Shown: positions 9,085-15,994 of the stretch, piece after piece | Layout of the letters: the number at the start of each line of letters is the position of its first letter | Position numbering within the stretch: the stretch's first letter is position 1 | From: an endosymbiont of Lamellibrachia barhami | GTDB lineage: Bacteria; Pseudomonadota; Gammaproteobacteria; Chromatiales; Chromatiaceae | Direction of reading: 5' to 3' | NCBI RefSeq assembly: GCF_011947365.2 | Contig: NZ_JAAVSH020000001.1 | Coordinates: 278,947-315,367 of the forward strand | Length of the DNA: 36,421 nt | Notes under the pieces: generated by a model | Databases searched by the model: none | The model's input: only the letters and a program-made list of their open reading frames with translations | What the model was told of the DNA's origin: nothing | Made by a program: the position numbers and the translations under genes

Positions 9085-9513
9085 CTAACACTGCTCCCAA
9101 GGCAGTCCACGGAAGCGCCATCCGCCGATAGAACTGCGGTGGTGGTCGTCATCCAGGTCTCCTTCAAACCCCTCGTCAATATGGAAGACGCGGGTGAAGT
9201 CTGCCCCCAGCAGGGCCTTGCCCGCTTCCAGCGAACGTTTGCCGCTGCGGCAGATCAGGATGACTGGGGCGCAGCCGTCATCGGTGGTGCAGATACTGCC
9301 GCCCAGCAACAACTTACGGATGTCAGTGACGAAATGGGGATTGATGGTCCAGTCCGGCTCATCGATCCAGGGGATATGCACCGAGCCCTTGGGATGGCCG
9401 ACAAAAAGGAACTCCATGCTGGAACGTATATCCACCAATACAGTGCGAGGATCATCCTGCATCATCTGCAATGCCTGTTGGGGTGTCATTCCGTGAGGTA
9501 GAGTCTCAGTCAT
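9085..9513 (-). CDS. Rhodanese-like sulfurtransferase
   Basis: A single-domain rhodanese of 142 residues. Rhodaneses carry sulfane sulfur as a persulfide on the active-site cysteine and pass it to thiophilic acceptors. Visible features are the opening helix (TPQQALQMMQDDP), the strand and turn VLVDIRSSMEF, the GSVHIPW segment, and the active-site loop CRSGKRS at residues 88-94 with Cys88 as the expected catalytic residue. The C-terminal VFHIDEGFEGDLDDD and GWRFRGLPW fit the last strand and helix. There is no signal peptide, so it is cytoplasmic. The ATG at 9513 has a weak purine-rich site (ACGGA) upstream. It is transcribed away from the acyltransferase gene at 9640 and toward the PKD gene. 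The physiological acceptor cannot be told. Confidence 0.9.
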   Translation of the reverse strand: MTETLPHGMTPQQALQMMQDDPRTVLVDIRSSMEFLFVGHPKGSVHIPWIDEPDWTINPHFVTDIRKLLLGGSICTTDDGCAPVILICRSGKRSLEAGKALLGADFTRVFHIDEGFEGDLDDDHHRSSIGGWRFRGLPWEQC

Positions 9514-9639
9514 TTTCGGTTTCCGTCTTTTGCGAAGGGTGGCGATTTTTCTTCATGGTAGAGGGTTTTCAGACGAAAACAACAACCAACTCTGGAAAGA
9601 GAGTCACCGCATAAAATCATTCAGTGTAGAATTCCCGAC

Positions 9640-10530
9640 ATGGGTACGAAATTCATCATCGCGTTGTTACGTTCACTGGCCTTCCTGCCGTTACGCAGGG
9701 TGCATGGAATTGGTCGGCTGCTGGGCCGACTCTTCATCCTGTTGCCCAACCGGGAACGCCGAAATGCGGATATCAATCTACAGCTCTGTTTTCCCGACCT
9801 TAGTGAAACTGAGCGTCTGGTCTTGCGTAATCGCTCGCTGGAGGAGACGGGAAAGGGATTTGCCGAGATGTCACCGCTCTGGTTCTGGCCCAAAGAGCGG
9901 GTGCTGGGGCTGGTGAAAGAGGTCTCCGGGATGGAAAATGTAAAGTGTAAGCCGGGACGGGGTTTGATCGTGCTCACCCCACATCTGGGTTCCTGGGAGA
10001 TTTCCGGACTCTACCTCGCGACCTATGGGCAGGTGACGACGCTCTACCGGCCACCCAGAAATCAGGCATTGGAGTTACTGATTACGCAAGCCCGCTCGCG
10101 TACGGGGGCGGAACTGGTGCCGACGACTCCCAATGGGATCAAACGTCTCTATCAGACCCTGCAGGCGGGGAATATTGTCGGCATCCTGCCGGATCAGCAG
10201 CCAAAGTCGCTCAAAGGCGCTGCTTTTGCCCCGTTTTTTGGTGTGCCGGCGTTGACTATTTTGTTGGTTTCCCGATTGGCGAGAAAGAGTGGCGCAAAAG
10301 TGGTTTTGGGTTTTGCCGAACGCCTGCCGAAAGGTGAGGGTTACCACATACATATCATTCCGGTTCCGGAAGGGATTGACTCCCCGGATCCGGAGAGAGC
10401 CGTGGCCGCCTTGAATCAAGGTGTCGAGGCTTGTGTGCGGATCAGTCCTGAGCAGTACCTCTGGTCCTACAAACGCTTTGACATGCAGCCGGAGGGCAAA
10501 CCTTCTCCCTATAATCAACTACGTTCGTAG
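9640..10530 (+). CDS. Lipid A biosynthesis acyltransferase (LpxL/HtrB/LpxM family)
   Basis: A protein of 296 residues, the usual size for the LpxL/LpxM late acyltransferases, which add secondary fatty acyl chains to lipid A at the inner membrane. The N-terminus has the hydrophobic anchor region with FLPLRRVHGIGRLLGRL. The catalytic HX4E motif is HLGSWE (His115, Glu120), followed by the family segments TLYRPPRN, RSRTGAELVP, GILPDQQP and FFGVPA. The C-terminal QYLWSYKRF is also typical. Whether it acts as LpxL, LpxM or LpxP cannot be decided from sequence by eye. The ATG at 9640 lacks a clear Shine-Dalgarno but gives a full-length family match. It stands alone, with 135 bases before the next gene, and gives the firmest evidence for a Gram-negative host. 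Confidence 0.93.
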   Translation: MGTKFIIALLRSLAFLPLRRVHGIGRLLGRLFILLPNRERRNADINLQLCFPDLSETERLVLRNRSLEETGKGFAEMSPLWFWPKERVLGLVKEVSGMENVKCKPGRGLIVLTPHLGSWEISGLYLATYGQVTTLYRPPRNQALELLITQARSRTGAELVPTTPNGIKRLYQTLQAGNIVGILPDQQPKSLKGAAFAPFFGVPALTILLVSRLARKSGAKVVLGFAERLPKGEGYHIHIIPVPEGIDSPDPERAVAALNQGVEACVRISPEQYLWSYKRFDMQPEGKPSPYNQLRS

Positions 10531-10665
10531 GTGTCGGAGTCGAACCGTCACATCTGATACTGTTTGACTACTGTCGCGCCTGTTCACCCCGAAGAATTAA
10601 AGTGTTAACGGATTTTGCCGCTACTACAGGGAGTAGACAGACTTTCACGGTAAGAGAGAACAGGC

Positions 10666-12540
10666 ATGAAGATGCGCGGCGGCTGGATATTCCCAGTTTT
10701 GACATTGGTGGTGTTGGGGCTGGGAGCACCACCCACACAGGCAAATCCGGCGACTGGAGCGAAGGCTGACGTCCGTATCCTGATCGATATCTCCGGGAGT
10801 ATGAAGAAAAACGATCCCGGGAATCTGCGTCGTCCCGCCTTGCGGCTGCTGGTGGGATTACTGCCCACCGACACCCGTGCCGGAGTATGGACATTCGGCC
10901 AGTACGTCAACATGCAGATCCCACTGGGACAGGTCGATGCTGCGTGGAAGCGCAAAGCGAGGAGTGAGTCGAAAAAGATAGGCTCACCGGGTCAACGAAC
11001 CAATATCGAGATGGCCCTGAAACGGGCCAGCGAAGATTGGGAAGGGCCACCCACACTCTATCGCCGCAGCCTGATTCTGCTTACCGATGGCATGGTCGAT
11101 GTCTCGCGTAACAAAGCGAAGAACAAGGCGTCCCGCAAACAGATTTTGCACAAGATACTTCCACGGCTGAAAAAAATGGGGGTTGCCGTCCATACCATCG
11201 CGCTCTCTGAAAATGCCGATCATGAACTGATGCGAAAACTGGCGGAGGCCACTGGAGGCTGGTACGAGCAGGTCAATAATGCCAATCAGCTGCAGAGAGT
11301 CTTTCTGCGTATTTTCGAGAAGGTGGGCAAACCGGATGCAGTGCACCTGAAAGACAACAAATTCACTATCGACGACAGCATCACCGAGGCCACAGTGCTG
11401 GTGTTCCACAAGCCAGGCGCAAAGCCCACACAGCTTATCCCTCCGGGCGGCAAACCCATCGATGCGGAGTCAGCGCCGGATTCAATCAGTTGGCATCGTG
11501 ATGAAGGTTACGACATGCTGACCATCAGTGATCCTAAATCCGGGGAGTGGCGTATTCGGGCCGAGGTCGATCCGGACAACCGGGTGATGGTGGTTACCGA
11601 TCTCAAGATGAATACCACGGATCTGCCCAATCGACTGATCCACGGACAGTCGCTACCGTTCCTGGTGAGCTTTACCGATCATGGTAAACGCATCAGGAAA
11701 AAGGCCTTCCTGAATGTGGTCGAGGCGACGGCTCAACAGCGTGATGATAATGGTGAATCGGAGCCAAGGCCCCTGCTCGATGACGGCAAGGATACCGACC
11801 CCAAGGCAGGGGACGGCTTTTTCTCCATGCAGTTCGGCGGAGAGTCCCTCAGTAATGGTAGCGGTGAATTGATCATCAGCGCCAAAGGCAGAACCTTCGT
11901 GCGAGAAAAGCGCATGAGTTATGAAGTGGTTCCGCCGGTGACGCTGGAAGTAAAACCTGGAGAGATTCCCAATCAGCTGTCGCTGACCCTGACGCCCGCA
12001 GCGGATCTTGTCGACCCTGCCAGTGTGAAGAGCCAAGTCTGGCTTGAAACGGCGGAGGGTGATCAGATACCTCTCGACTTGAAACAAGATGCAGGCGGTG
12101 TCAGCCAGGGAAATCTGGACATCACAACCTTTTCCGGTGTGCGAAAAATCGTCGTCAGTGTGGATGCCAAAACTGTTGCGGGAGAGTCTATCGAGTATCT
12201 CGATGCGCCGGTTGAGGTGGAAGGCATCATGCCGCCACCCGCTGTGGTTGAGCCGAAGCCCGAACAGGTAGTTGAGCCTGCACCCATGCCAGTGGCGGAA
12301 TCGCCTGCTGCAGCGGTAGAGGAAAAGATCGCAGAAAAATCTGAACCGGCTGTTGAGGAAGAGGAGGAGAGCTGGCTGATGACTGCTGTTTGGGTTGGCG
12401 GAGGCAACCTGCTCCTGTTGCTGGCCATGGGTGGAGGTTTTTGGTGGATGCGCCGTCGCAACCAGCAAGGGCTGGTAAGTCTGCTGGATGAGGCGCTGCC
12501 AGAAAACCTGCCTGCTGCAGAAGAGAAGGAGGCAGCATGA
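10666..12540 (+). CDS. Membrane-anchored VWA-domain protein (TIGR03503-like)
   Basis: A protein of 624 residues with a signal peptide (about 1-26, cleavage near TQA-NP), a von Willebrand factor A domain (about 35-215), a beta-rich middle region and a C-terminal membrane helix (about 570-595) followed by MRRR and a short cytoplasmic tail. The metal-binding MIDAS is complete: Asp41-x-Ser43-x-Ser45, Thr112 and Asp141 (LLTDGMVD). Residues 535-565 are a proline/glutamate-rich linker. The layout matches periplasmic VWA proteins of the TIGR03503 type known from marine gammaproteobacteria, whose role is not established. The start is preceded by a purine-rich site (AAGAGAGA). Its stop overlaps the start of the next gene (ATGA), so the two are translationally coupled. 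Confidence 0.85.
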   Translation: MKMRGGWIFPVLTLVVLGLGAPPTQANPATGAKADVRILIDISGSMKKNDPGNLRRPALRLLVGLLPTDTRAGVWTFGQYVNMQIPLGQVDAAWKRKARSESKKIGSPGQRTNIEMALKRASEDWEGPPTLYRRSLILLTDGMVDVSRNKAKNKASRKQILHKILPRLKKMGVAVHTIALSENADHELMRKLAEATGGWYEQVNNANQLQRVFLRIFEKVGKPDAVHLKDNKFTIDDSITEATVLVFHKPGAKPTQLIPPGGKPIDAESAPDSISWHRDEGYDMLTISDPKSGEWRIRAEVDPDNRVMVVTDLKMNTTDLPNRLIHGQSLPFLVSFTDHGKRIRKKAFLNVVEATAQQRDDNGESEPRPLLDDGKDTDPKAGDGFFSMQFGGESLSNGSGELIISAKGRTFVREKRMSYEVVPPVTLEVKPGEIPNQLSLTLTPAADLVDPASVKSQVWLETAEGDQIPLDLKQDAGGVSQGNLDITTFSGVRKIVVSVDAKTVAGESIEYLDAPVEVEGIMPPPAVVEPKPEQVVEPAPMPVAESPAAAVEEKIAEKSEPAVEEEEESWLMTAVWVGGGNLLLLLAMGGGFWWMRRRNQQGLVSLLDEALPENLPAAEEKEAA

Positions 12541-13484
12541 TCGAATTAAGTCGTCTGACTGTCCTGTTATTGGGTGAGTTGATGCTGGGACTGCTTTTGC
12601 TCAGTGGCCTCCTCATTGCGTTGGGAATATTCAAAAAGGGGAAGGAGAGAAAGGCCGCACAGATCCTGGTGGCTAAGATTCAGACAGATAAAAAGATGCG
12701 CAAGGAGCGGCTGCAAAAACGGCTCTCAAATGACTTCAGGTATGAAGGAGAGACACTGAATCAGGCGGTGCACGATCTGACTCAAGTGGAGATGAAACTC
12801 TATCAGAACATCATCAACGGTTTTCTCAAACGGGACGTGGTGGCATTCGAGCAGATCGACATCGATATGGAGAATCTGGTTGTTGGCTACCAGGCTTTGG
12901 AACTGCCGGAGGGTGCAGGAGCGACGGGTGGCGCAGTTTCAGGAACGGATGGAGCCGAGGAGGGTGAGATAGAACACCTGAAGGCGGAGAACGAACGACT
13001 CTCTGATGAGCTTAGGGTGACCATGGACACAATGGGGCGCATGCTCAATGAATACTCATCCATGTATGCTGGTGGTTCGGATAACAATGTAGACAAAGGA
13101 GATATTCTCGGCAAGTTTCAGAGCGAAAGTGCGGAAGAACAAGAAGAAGACAAAACTGAAGATGAGCGGGATGTTGTTATTGAAGACGCGGTAGAGGAGG
13201 AAATATCTGAGGATGAGGTGATTATTGATATAGACGAGTTGGAGCCAGAGCTTGAACCCGAGCCAGAGCCAGAGCCAGAGGATGTATTGGCGCTAGCTGA
13301 TGATGACGAAGCCTTGGTTGATGGACTTGACCCCGTTGATATAGAAATCCCGGATGTCACTGATCTGGAGGTTGAAGAGAGTGTCACCGACGCGGGGTCA
13401 CTGGAAGATGAGTGGGCAAAGTTGCTCGAAGAAGAGGCGGACGCCGTCTTGCTGGGCGATGATGAAGCTCGCGAGAAGGAATAA
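12537..13484 (+). CDS. Membrane-anchored coiled-coil protein with acidic tail, partner of the VWA protein
   Basis: I do not recognise a named family for this 315-residue protein. Residues 7-32 are a strong membrane helix (LLLGELMLGLLLLSGLLIALG), followed by a basic stretch (FKKGKERK, KKMRKERLQKR), so the bulk probably faces the cytoplasm. Residues 50-125 are helical. Residues 142-180 look like a coiled coil (IEHLKAENERLSDEL). From about 200 on the chain is very acidic and low in complexity, with repeated Glu-Pro pairs (EPEPEPEPED). The start has a strong Shine-Dalgarno (AGGAGG, 4 bases upstream) and overlaps the VWA stop by four bases, so the pair likely works together at the inner membrane. 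What the complex does is unknown. Confidence 0.8.
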   Translation: MIELSRLTVLLLGELMLGLLLLSGLLIALGIFKKGKERKAAQILVAKIQTDKKMRKERLQKRLSNDFRYEGETLNQAVHDLTQVEMKLYQNIINGFLKRDVVAFEQIDIDMENLVVGYQALELPEGAGATGGAVSGTDGAEEGEIEHLKAENERLSDELRVTMDTMGRMLNEYSSMYAGGSDNNVDKGDILGKFQSESAEEQEEDKTEDERDVVIEDAVEEEISEDEVIIDIDELEPELEPEPEPEPEDVLALADDDEALVDGLDPVDIEIPDVTDLEVEESVTDAGSLEDEWAKLLEEEADAVLLGDDEAREKE

Positions 13485-13650
13485 TTACTCAAATAGCGCT
13501 TGATCCGGACTTTCCTTTATTGAGATCTGTGCCCCTTACAAATCCAGTCACTAAAATGCGTTGACCTGTCCTGAAACCGTGCGGTTGCCTTTTGATTCTA
13601 TCTGGCATTCATCGGTCAAAACAGGTTAGAAATACTGGATGTGCTTGCTG

Positions 13651-14136
13651 CTATATACCTAGCATTTCCCTTCGCTCATTCTCCTCGTTTATCTTTTCTT
13701 CTTCCCAATTAGAGTCTGGTATGAGATTACATTCAGTTATTTCAAGTTTTGCTGTATTTTCGGGAACTATCATAAGATGTGGTCTCCCTACCATTATACC
13801 CATGCCCACAGTTCCTTTTAGATAATATGTTTTTCCAGCATCTAGATTCAATTTAACCTCGGACTTAGACTATGTTTGTGCCCAGAATTCAACAGTCCCT
13901 GGTTCAGCAATGTAAGGATAATAACTGCCGTTATGAAGCTTGGTTACTATTTTATCATTTGCATATAAATAGTAAGAAACACCTCCGCCAACAAAGTTAC
14001 TTGGGCGATAGATATATACGGTTGATTTGTCGCTTGGTGTTTCACTGACTTCTTTATAGGCAGGGCCTAGGGTTGCACACCTGCAATAGCCCAACTAATC
14101 GTGACCAAGTAGCCAATTCAAGGGTTGATGCCGCAT
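13651..14136 (-). pseudogene. DUF2846-like lipoprotein, inactivated
   Basis: Read on the minus strand, the body resembles DUF2846 lipoproteins: CATLGPAYKEV, STVYIYRPSNFVGGG, YYLYANDKIV, LDAGKTYYLKG. The frame is interrupted by an in-frame TAG at 13870-13872 (WAQT, stop, SKSEVKLNLD). The signal peptide lies in another frame: GYLVTISWAIAG, with a lipobox AIAG-C, can be restored from MRHQP by removing one base near 14119 and adding one near 14080. The downstream frame itself starts only at a TTG at 14094. An intact protein would be an outer-membrane lipoprotein of about 160 residues. A possible initiation site is ATG 14136, or ATG 14143 with GGAG upstream. Three separate lesions argue for real decay, although indel errors occur elsewhere in the window. 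Confidence 0.65.
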
Positions 14137-14503
14137 CTTTCATAAATATCTCCATGCTTTTTTGCTGACAGGTAGAATCAAGATTCCCGTCACAGAATAT
14201 GTACTTTACCATGCAAAAAAAGCAGGGGTCAGTATTTCGCGACTTAGTCTGGAGCAGTCTTTGCGGAATTGTCTGACGGTAGAAGTAAAGTTACGGTTGA
14301 AACGCCTTTACTTAAGATGGCTTGGTGCCGTACCACTTCAACCACGGCTTTGGTCCGTATCTCAGATCTTTAGTTCATCACAAAAGGCCGGCATCAAGGT
14401 AGACAGAGTTTTCGAAGAGACGAACCCAAACGCCATCACAAACCTAGGCTGGATCTCTTTCATATCTACCATCATCATTTCAAACAACACCAGTGCTGCG
14501 GTC
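14137..14503. other. AT-richer stretch with no recognisable gene
   Basis: The region between the dead lipoprotein gene and the PKD tail is lower in GC than both neighbours. The plus frame that leads into the PKD tail is open through it, but its translation (for example AKKAGVSISRLSLEQ) resembles nothing I know and lacks the composition of the PKD protein. The minus strand offers only a short frame. It may hold the promoter of the lipoprotein gene and the breakpoint that removed the front of the PKD paralogue. Confidence 0.5.
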
Positions 14504-15697
14504 ACCCTGACGGTCACCGACAAGGATGGTGGAATAGGTGCCGATACACTCACTGTGACGGTGAACAATGTTGCACCAATAGTCGAGGCCGGTCCGATTC
14601 AGAGCGGCGCGCCGGGCGACACCATCGCCCTGGCACCCGCCACCTTTACCGATGCGGGTGTAGAGGATACCCATACTGCGATCATCGACTGGGGTGACGG
14701 CACCGTCGAACCCGGCACGGTGACACAGGGCGCAGGCGCAGGCAGCGTGGCAGGCAGTCATGTCTACGCGGCAGACGGCAACTACACTGTAACGGTCATG
14801 GTAATCGATGATGACGGCCTCTTCGGCAGCGACAGCTTTCAGGTGAACCTCACCACAGCCAACGTTGGCCCCACGGCGAATGCAGGTGGTCCCTACACAA
14901 TCAACGAAGGCCAGGGCGTCACCCTCAATGGCAGCGGCTCCAACGATCCGGACAATGGTCCGAGCCCACTCAGCTACGCATGGGATCTGGACGGTGATGG
15001 TCAGCACGATGACGCCACCGGCGTTACCGTGACCCTGCCTGTCCAGCCTGACAACACCAGCTTTACCGTTGGACTCGAAGTCAGTGACGGCCTGCTCACA
15101 GCCACCGACAGCGCCACAGTGACGGTGAACAACGTTGCACCGGCCGCGGATGCCGGAGCGGATCAGATGTTCAACGAAGGGGATACCGCCAGCTTCAGCG
15201 GCAGCTTCACTGATCCTGGATCGGTCGATACCCACACCATCGAGTGGAACTTCGGTGACGGCAGCGCACAGGTGAGCGGCAGTCTGACCCCAAGTCACAC
15301 CTATCCGACAGCCGGCGTCTATACAGTGACATTGATCGTCACTGACAAAGACGGTGGTGTCGGCAGTGACACCCTGACGGTGACCGTGCAGGCTGGCGCG
15401 GTGCAGACGATCTTCAACCTGTCGGCCCGTCCCAAGCCGAATGAAGTCTTCTTGACCTGGGCGCCTGTGGCAGGGGCTGATAGCTATAACATCTACCGCA
15501 GCACTACGCCCGGTGGCCCTTATGCGCTGATTGCAAGCGGGCATGTCTGCGACTATTGCGCCTACTACAATCCGGGTCTGACCAACGGCGTGACCTACTA
15601 CTACGTGGTCACTTCGGTCAATGGCGGCTCCGAGTCCCTCTCCTCGAACGAGGCCAGTGCTACGCCGCAAGCCAGGAGTTCTAGAAGCAGGCGCTGA
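14162..15697 (+). CDS. 5'-truncated paralogue of the PKD protein (PKD-FN3 tail)
   Basis: The homologous part begins near 14504. There the end of an A module (VTLTVTDKDGG) is followed by one B, one C and one A PKD module, the FN3-like domain and the same basic end SRSRR. About 115 residues upstream of this are unrelated, and the nominal start has no good Shine-Dalgarno, so this is probably a fragment, not a functional gene. It is not a mere assembly copy of 6524-8878: the FN3 parts differ at many positions (ARAKPNE against ARPKPNE, NVYRSTISGGAYTL against NIYRSTTPGGPYAL). Its first 50 bases (14504-14555) closely match 5880-5935, exactly where the front half of the giant gene breaks off. This suggests the two may be parts of one gene. 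Confidence 0.65.
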   Translation: MLTGRIKIPVTEYVLYHAKKAGVSISRLSLEQSLRNCLTVEVKLRLKRLYLRWLGAVPLQPRLWSVSQIFSSSQKAGIKVDRVFEETNPNAITNLGWISFISTIIISNNTSAAVTLTVTDKDGGIGADTLTVTVNNVAPIVEAGPIQSGAPGDTIALAPATFTDAGVEDTHTAIIDWGDGTVEPGTVTQGAGAGSVAGSHVYAADGNYTVTVMVIDDDGLFGSDSFQVNLTTANVGPTANAGGPYTINEGQGVTLNGSGSNDPDNGPSPLSYAWDLDGDGQHDDATGVTVTLPVQPDNTSFTVGLEVSDGLLTATDSATVTVNNVAPAADAGADQMFNEGDTASFSGSFTDPGSVDTHTIEWNFGDGSAQVSGSLTPSHTYPTAGVYTVTLIVTDKDGGVGSDTLTVTVQAGAVQTIFNLSARPKPNEVFLTWAPVAGADSYNIYRSTTPGGPYALIASGHVCDYCAYYNPGLTNGVTYYYVVTSVNGGSESLSSNEASATPQARSSRSRR

Positions 15698-15818
15698 TCC
15701 AGATGCCAGGATCCGTGTGGAAGCGAGGGAAATGCTGATATGGGTCAGGGAGCGAACATCAGAATGATGTTAAAATTCGCTAACAAGAATAAAGAAAGGA
15801 CTCAAGGGAGTTGGTGCT

Positions 15819-15918
15819 ACGCAAAAGATTGCGTTGACCACCGACAGAACCGGTAACTTACCGAGGTAATCGGTCAGTCCGAATTACCCGGTAGGCTTCC
15901 TAGGATGGGAGAATAGTC
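15819..15918 (+). promoter_or_regulatory. Structured 5' leader of the first RHS gene
   Basis: A perfect hairpin lies at 15819-15834 (ACGCAA, loop AAGA, TTGCGT). The motif CGACAGAACCGGTAAC follows at 15842-15857. A long hairpin is at 15859-15893 (arms TACCG-A-GGTAA-TCGG and CCGA-A-TTACC-CGGTA, loop TCAGT). Then comes a Shine-Dalgarno GGGAGA at 15907-15912, six bases before ATG 15919. The second RHS gene has a leader of the same plan with CGGCAGAACCGAGTAAG. The conserved core and adjacent hairpins suggest a cis-acting RNA. It does not carry the signature of the cyclic di-GMP GEMM riboswitch. Confidence 0.45.
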
Positions 15919-15952
15919 ATGGGCTATTATCCATCGTTGATAGCTGACGGCA

Positions 15953-15961
15953 GGGGGGGGG
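15953..15961 (+). repeat. G9 homopolymer between the best start codon and the RHS frame
   Basis: Nine consecutive G lie 32 bases downstream of ATG 15919, the only start in this region with a good Shine-Dalgarno. As written, translation from that ATG runs through the tract in the wrong frame and stops at 16066-16068 after 49 codons. With eight or eleven G the same ATG would read GRGGRSFWKRHGLLR into the signal-peptide and RHS frame with no stop. This is the geometry of a slipped-strand contingency locus. A homopolymer miscount in the assembly would give the same picture. Confidence 0.6.
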
Positions 15962-15994
15962 CGTTCATTCTGGAAGCGCCACGGCCTTCTGCGT

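Noticed and set aside
13870-13872. Amber recoding (pyrrolysine) in the DUF2846 gene
   Set aside because: The same gene also has two frameshifts, and nothing in the window suggests a Pyl system. Simple decay or sequence error is enough.
15819-15918. Cyclic di-GMP (GEMM) riboswitch before the first RHS gene
   Set aside because: The leader is structured, but the GEMM signatures (the CACGCACAGGGCAAACC and ACGCAAAGCC elements, GAAA tetraloop) are not present.
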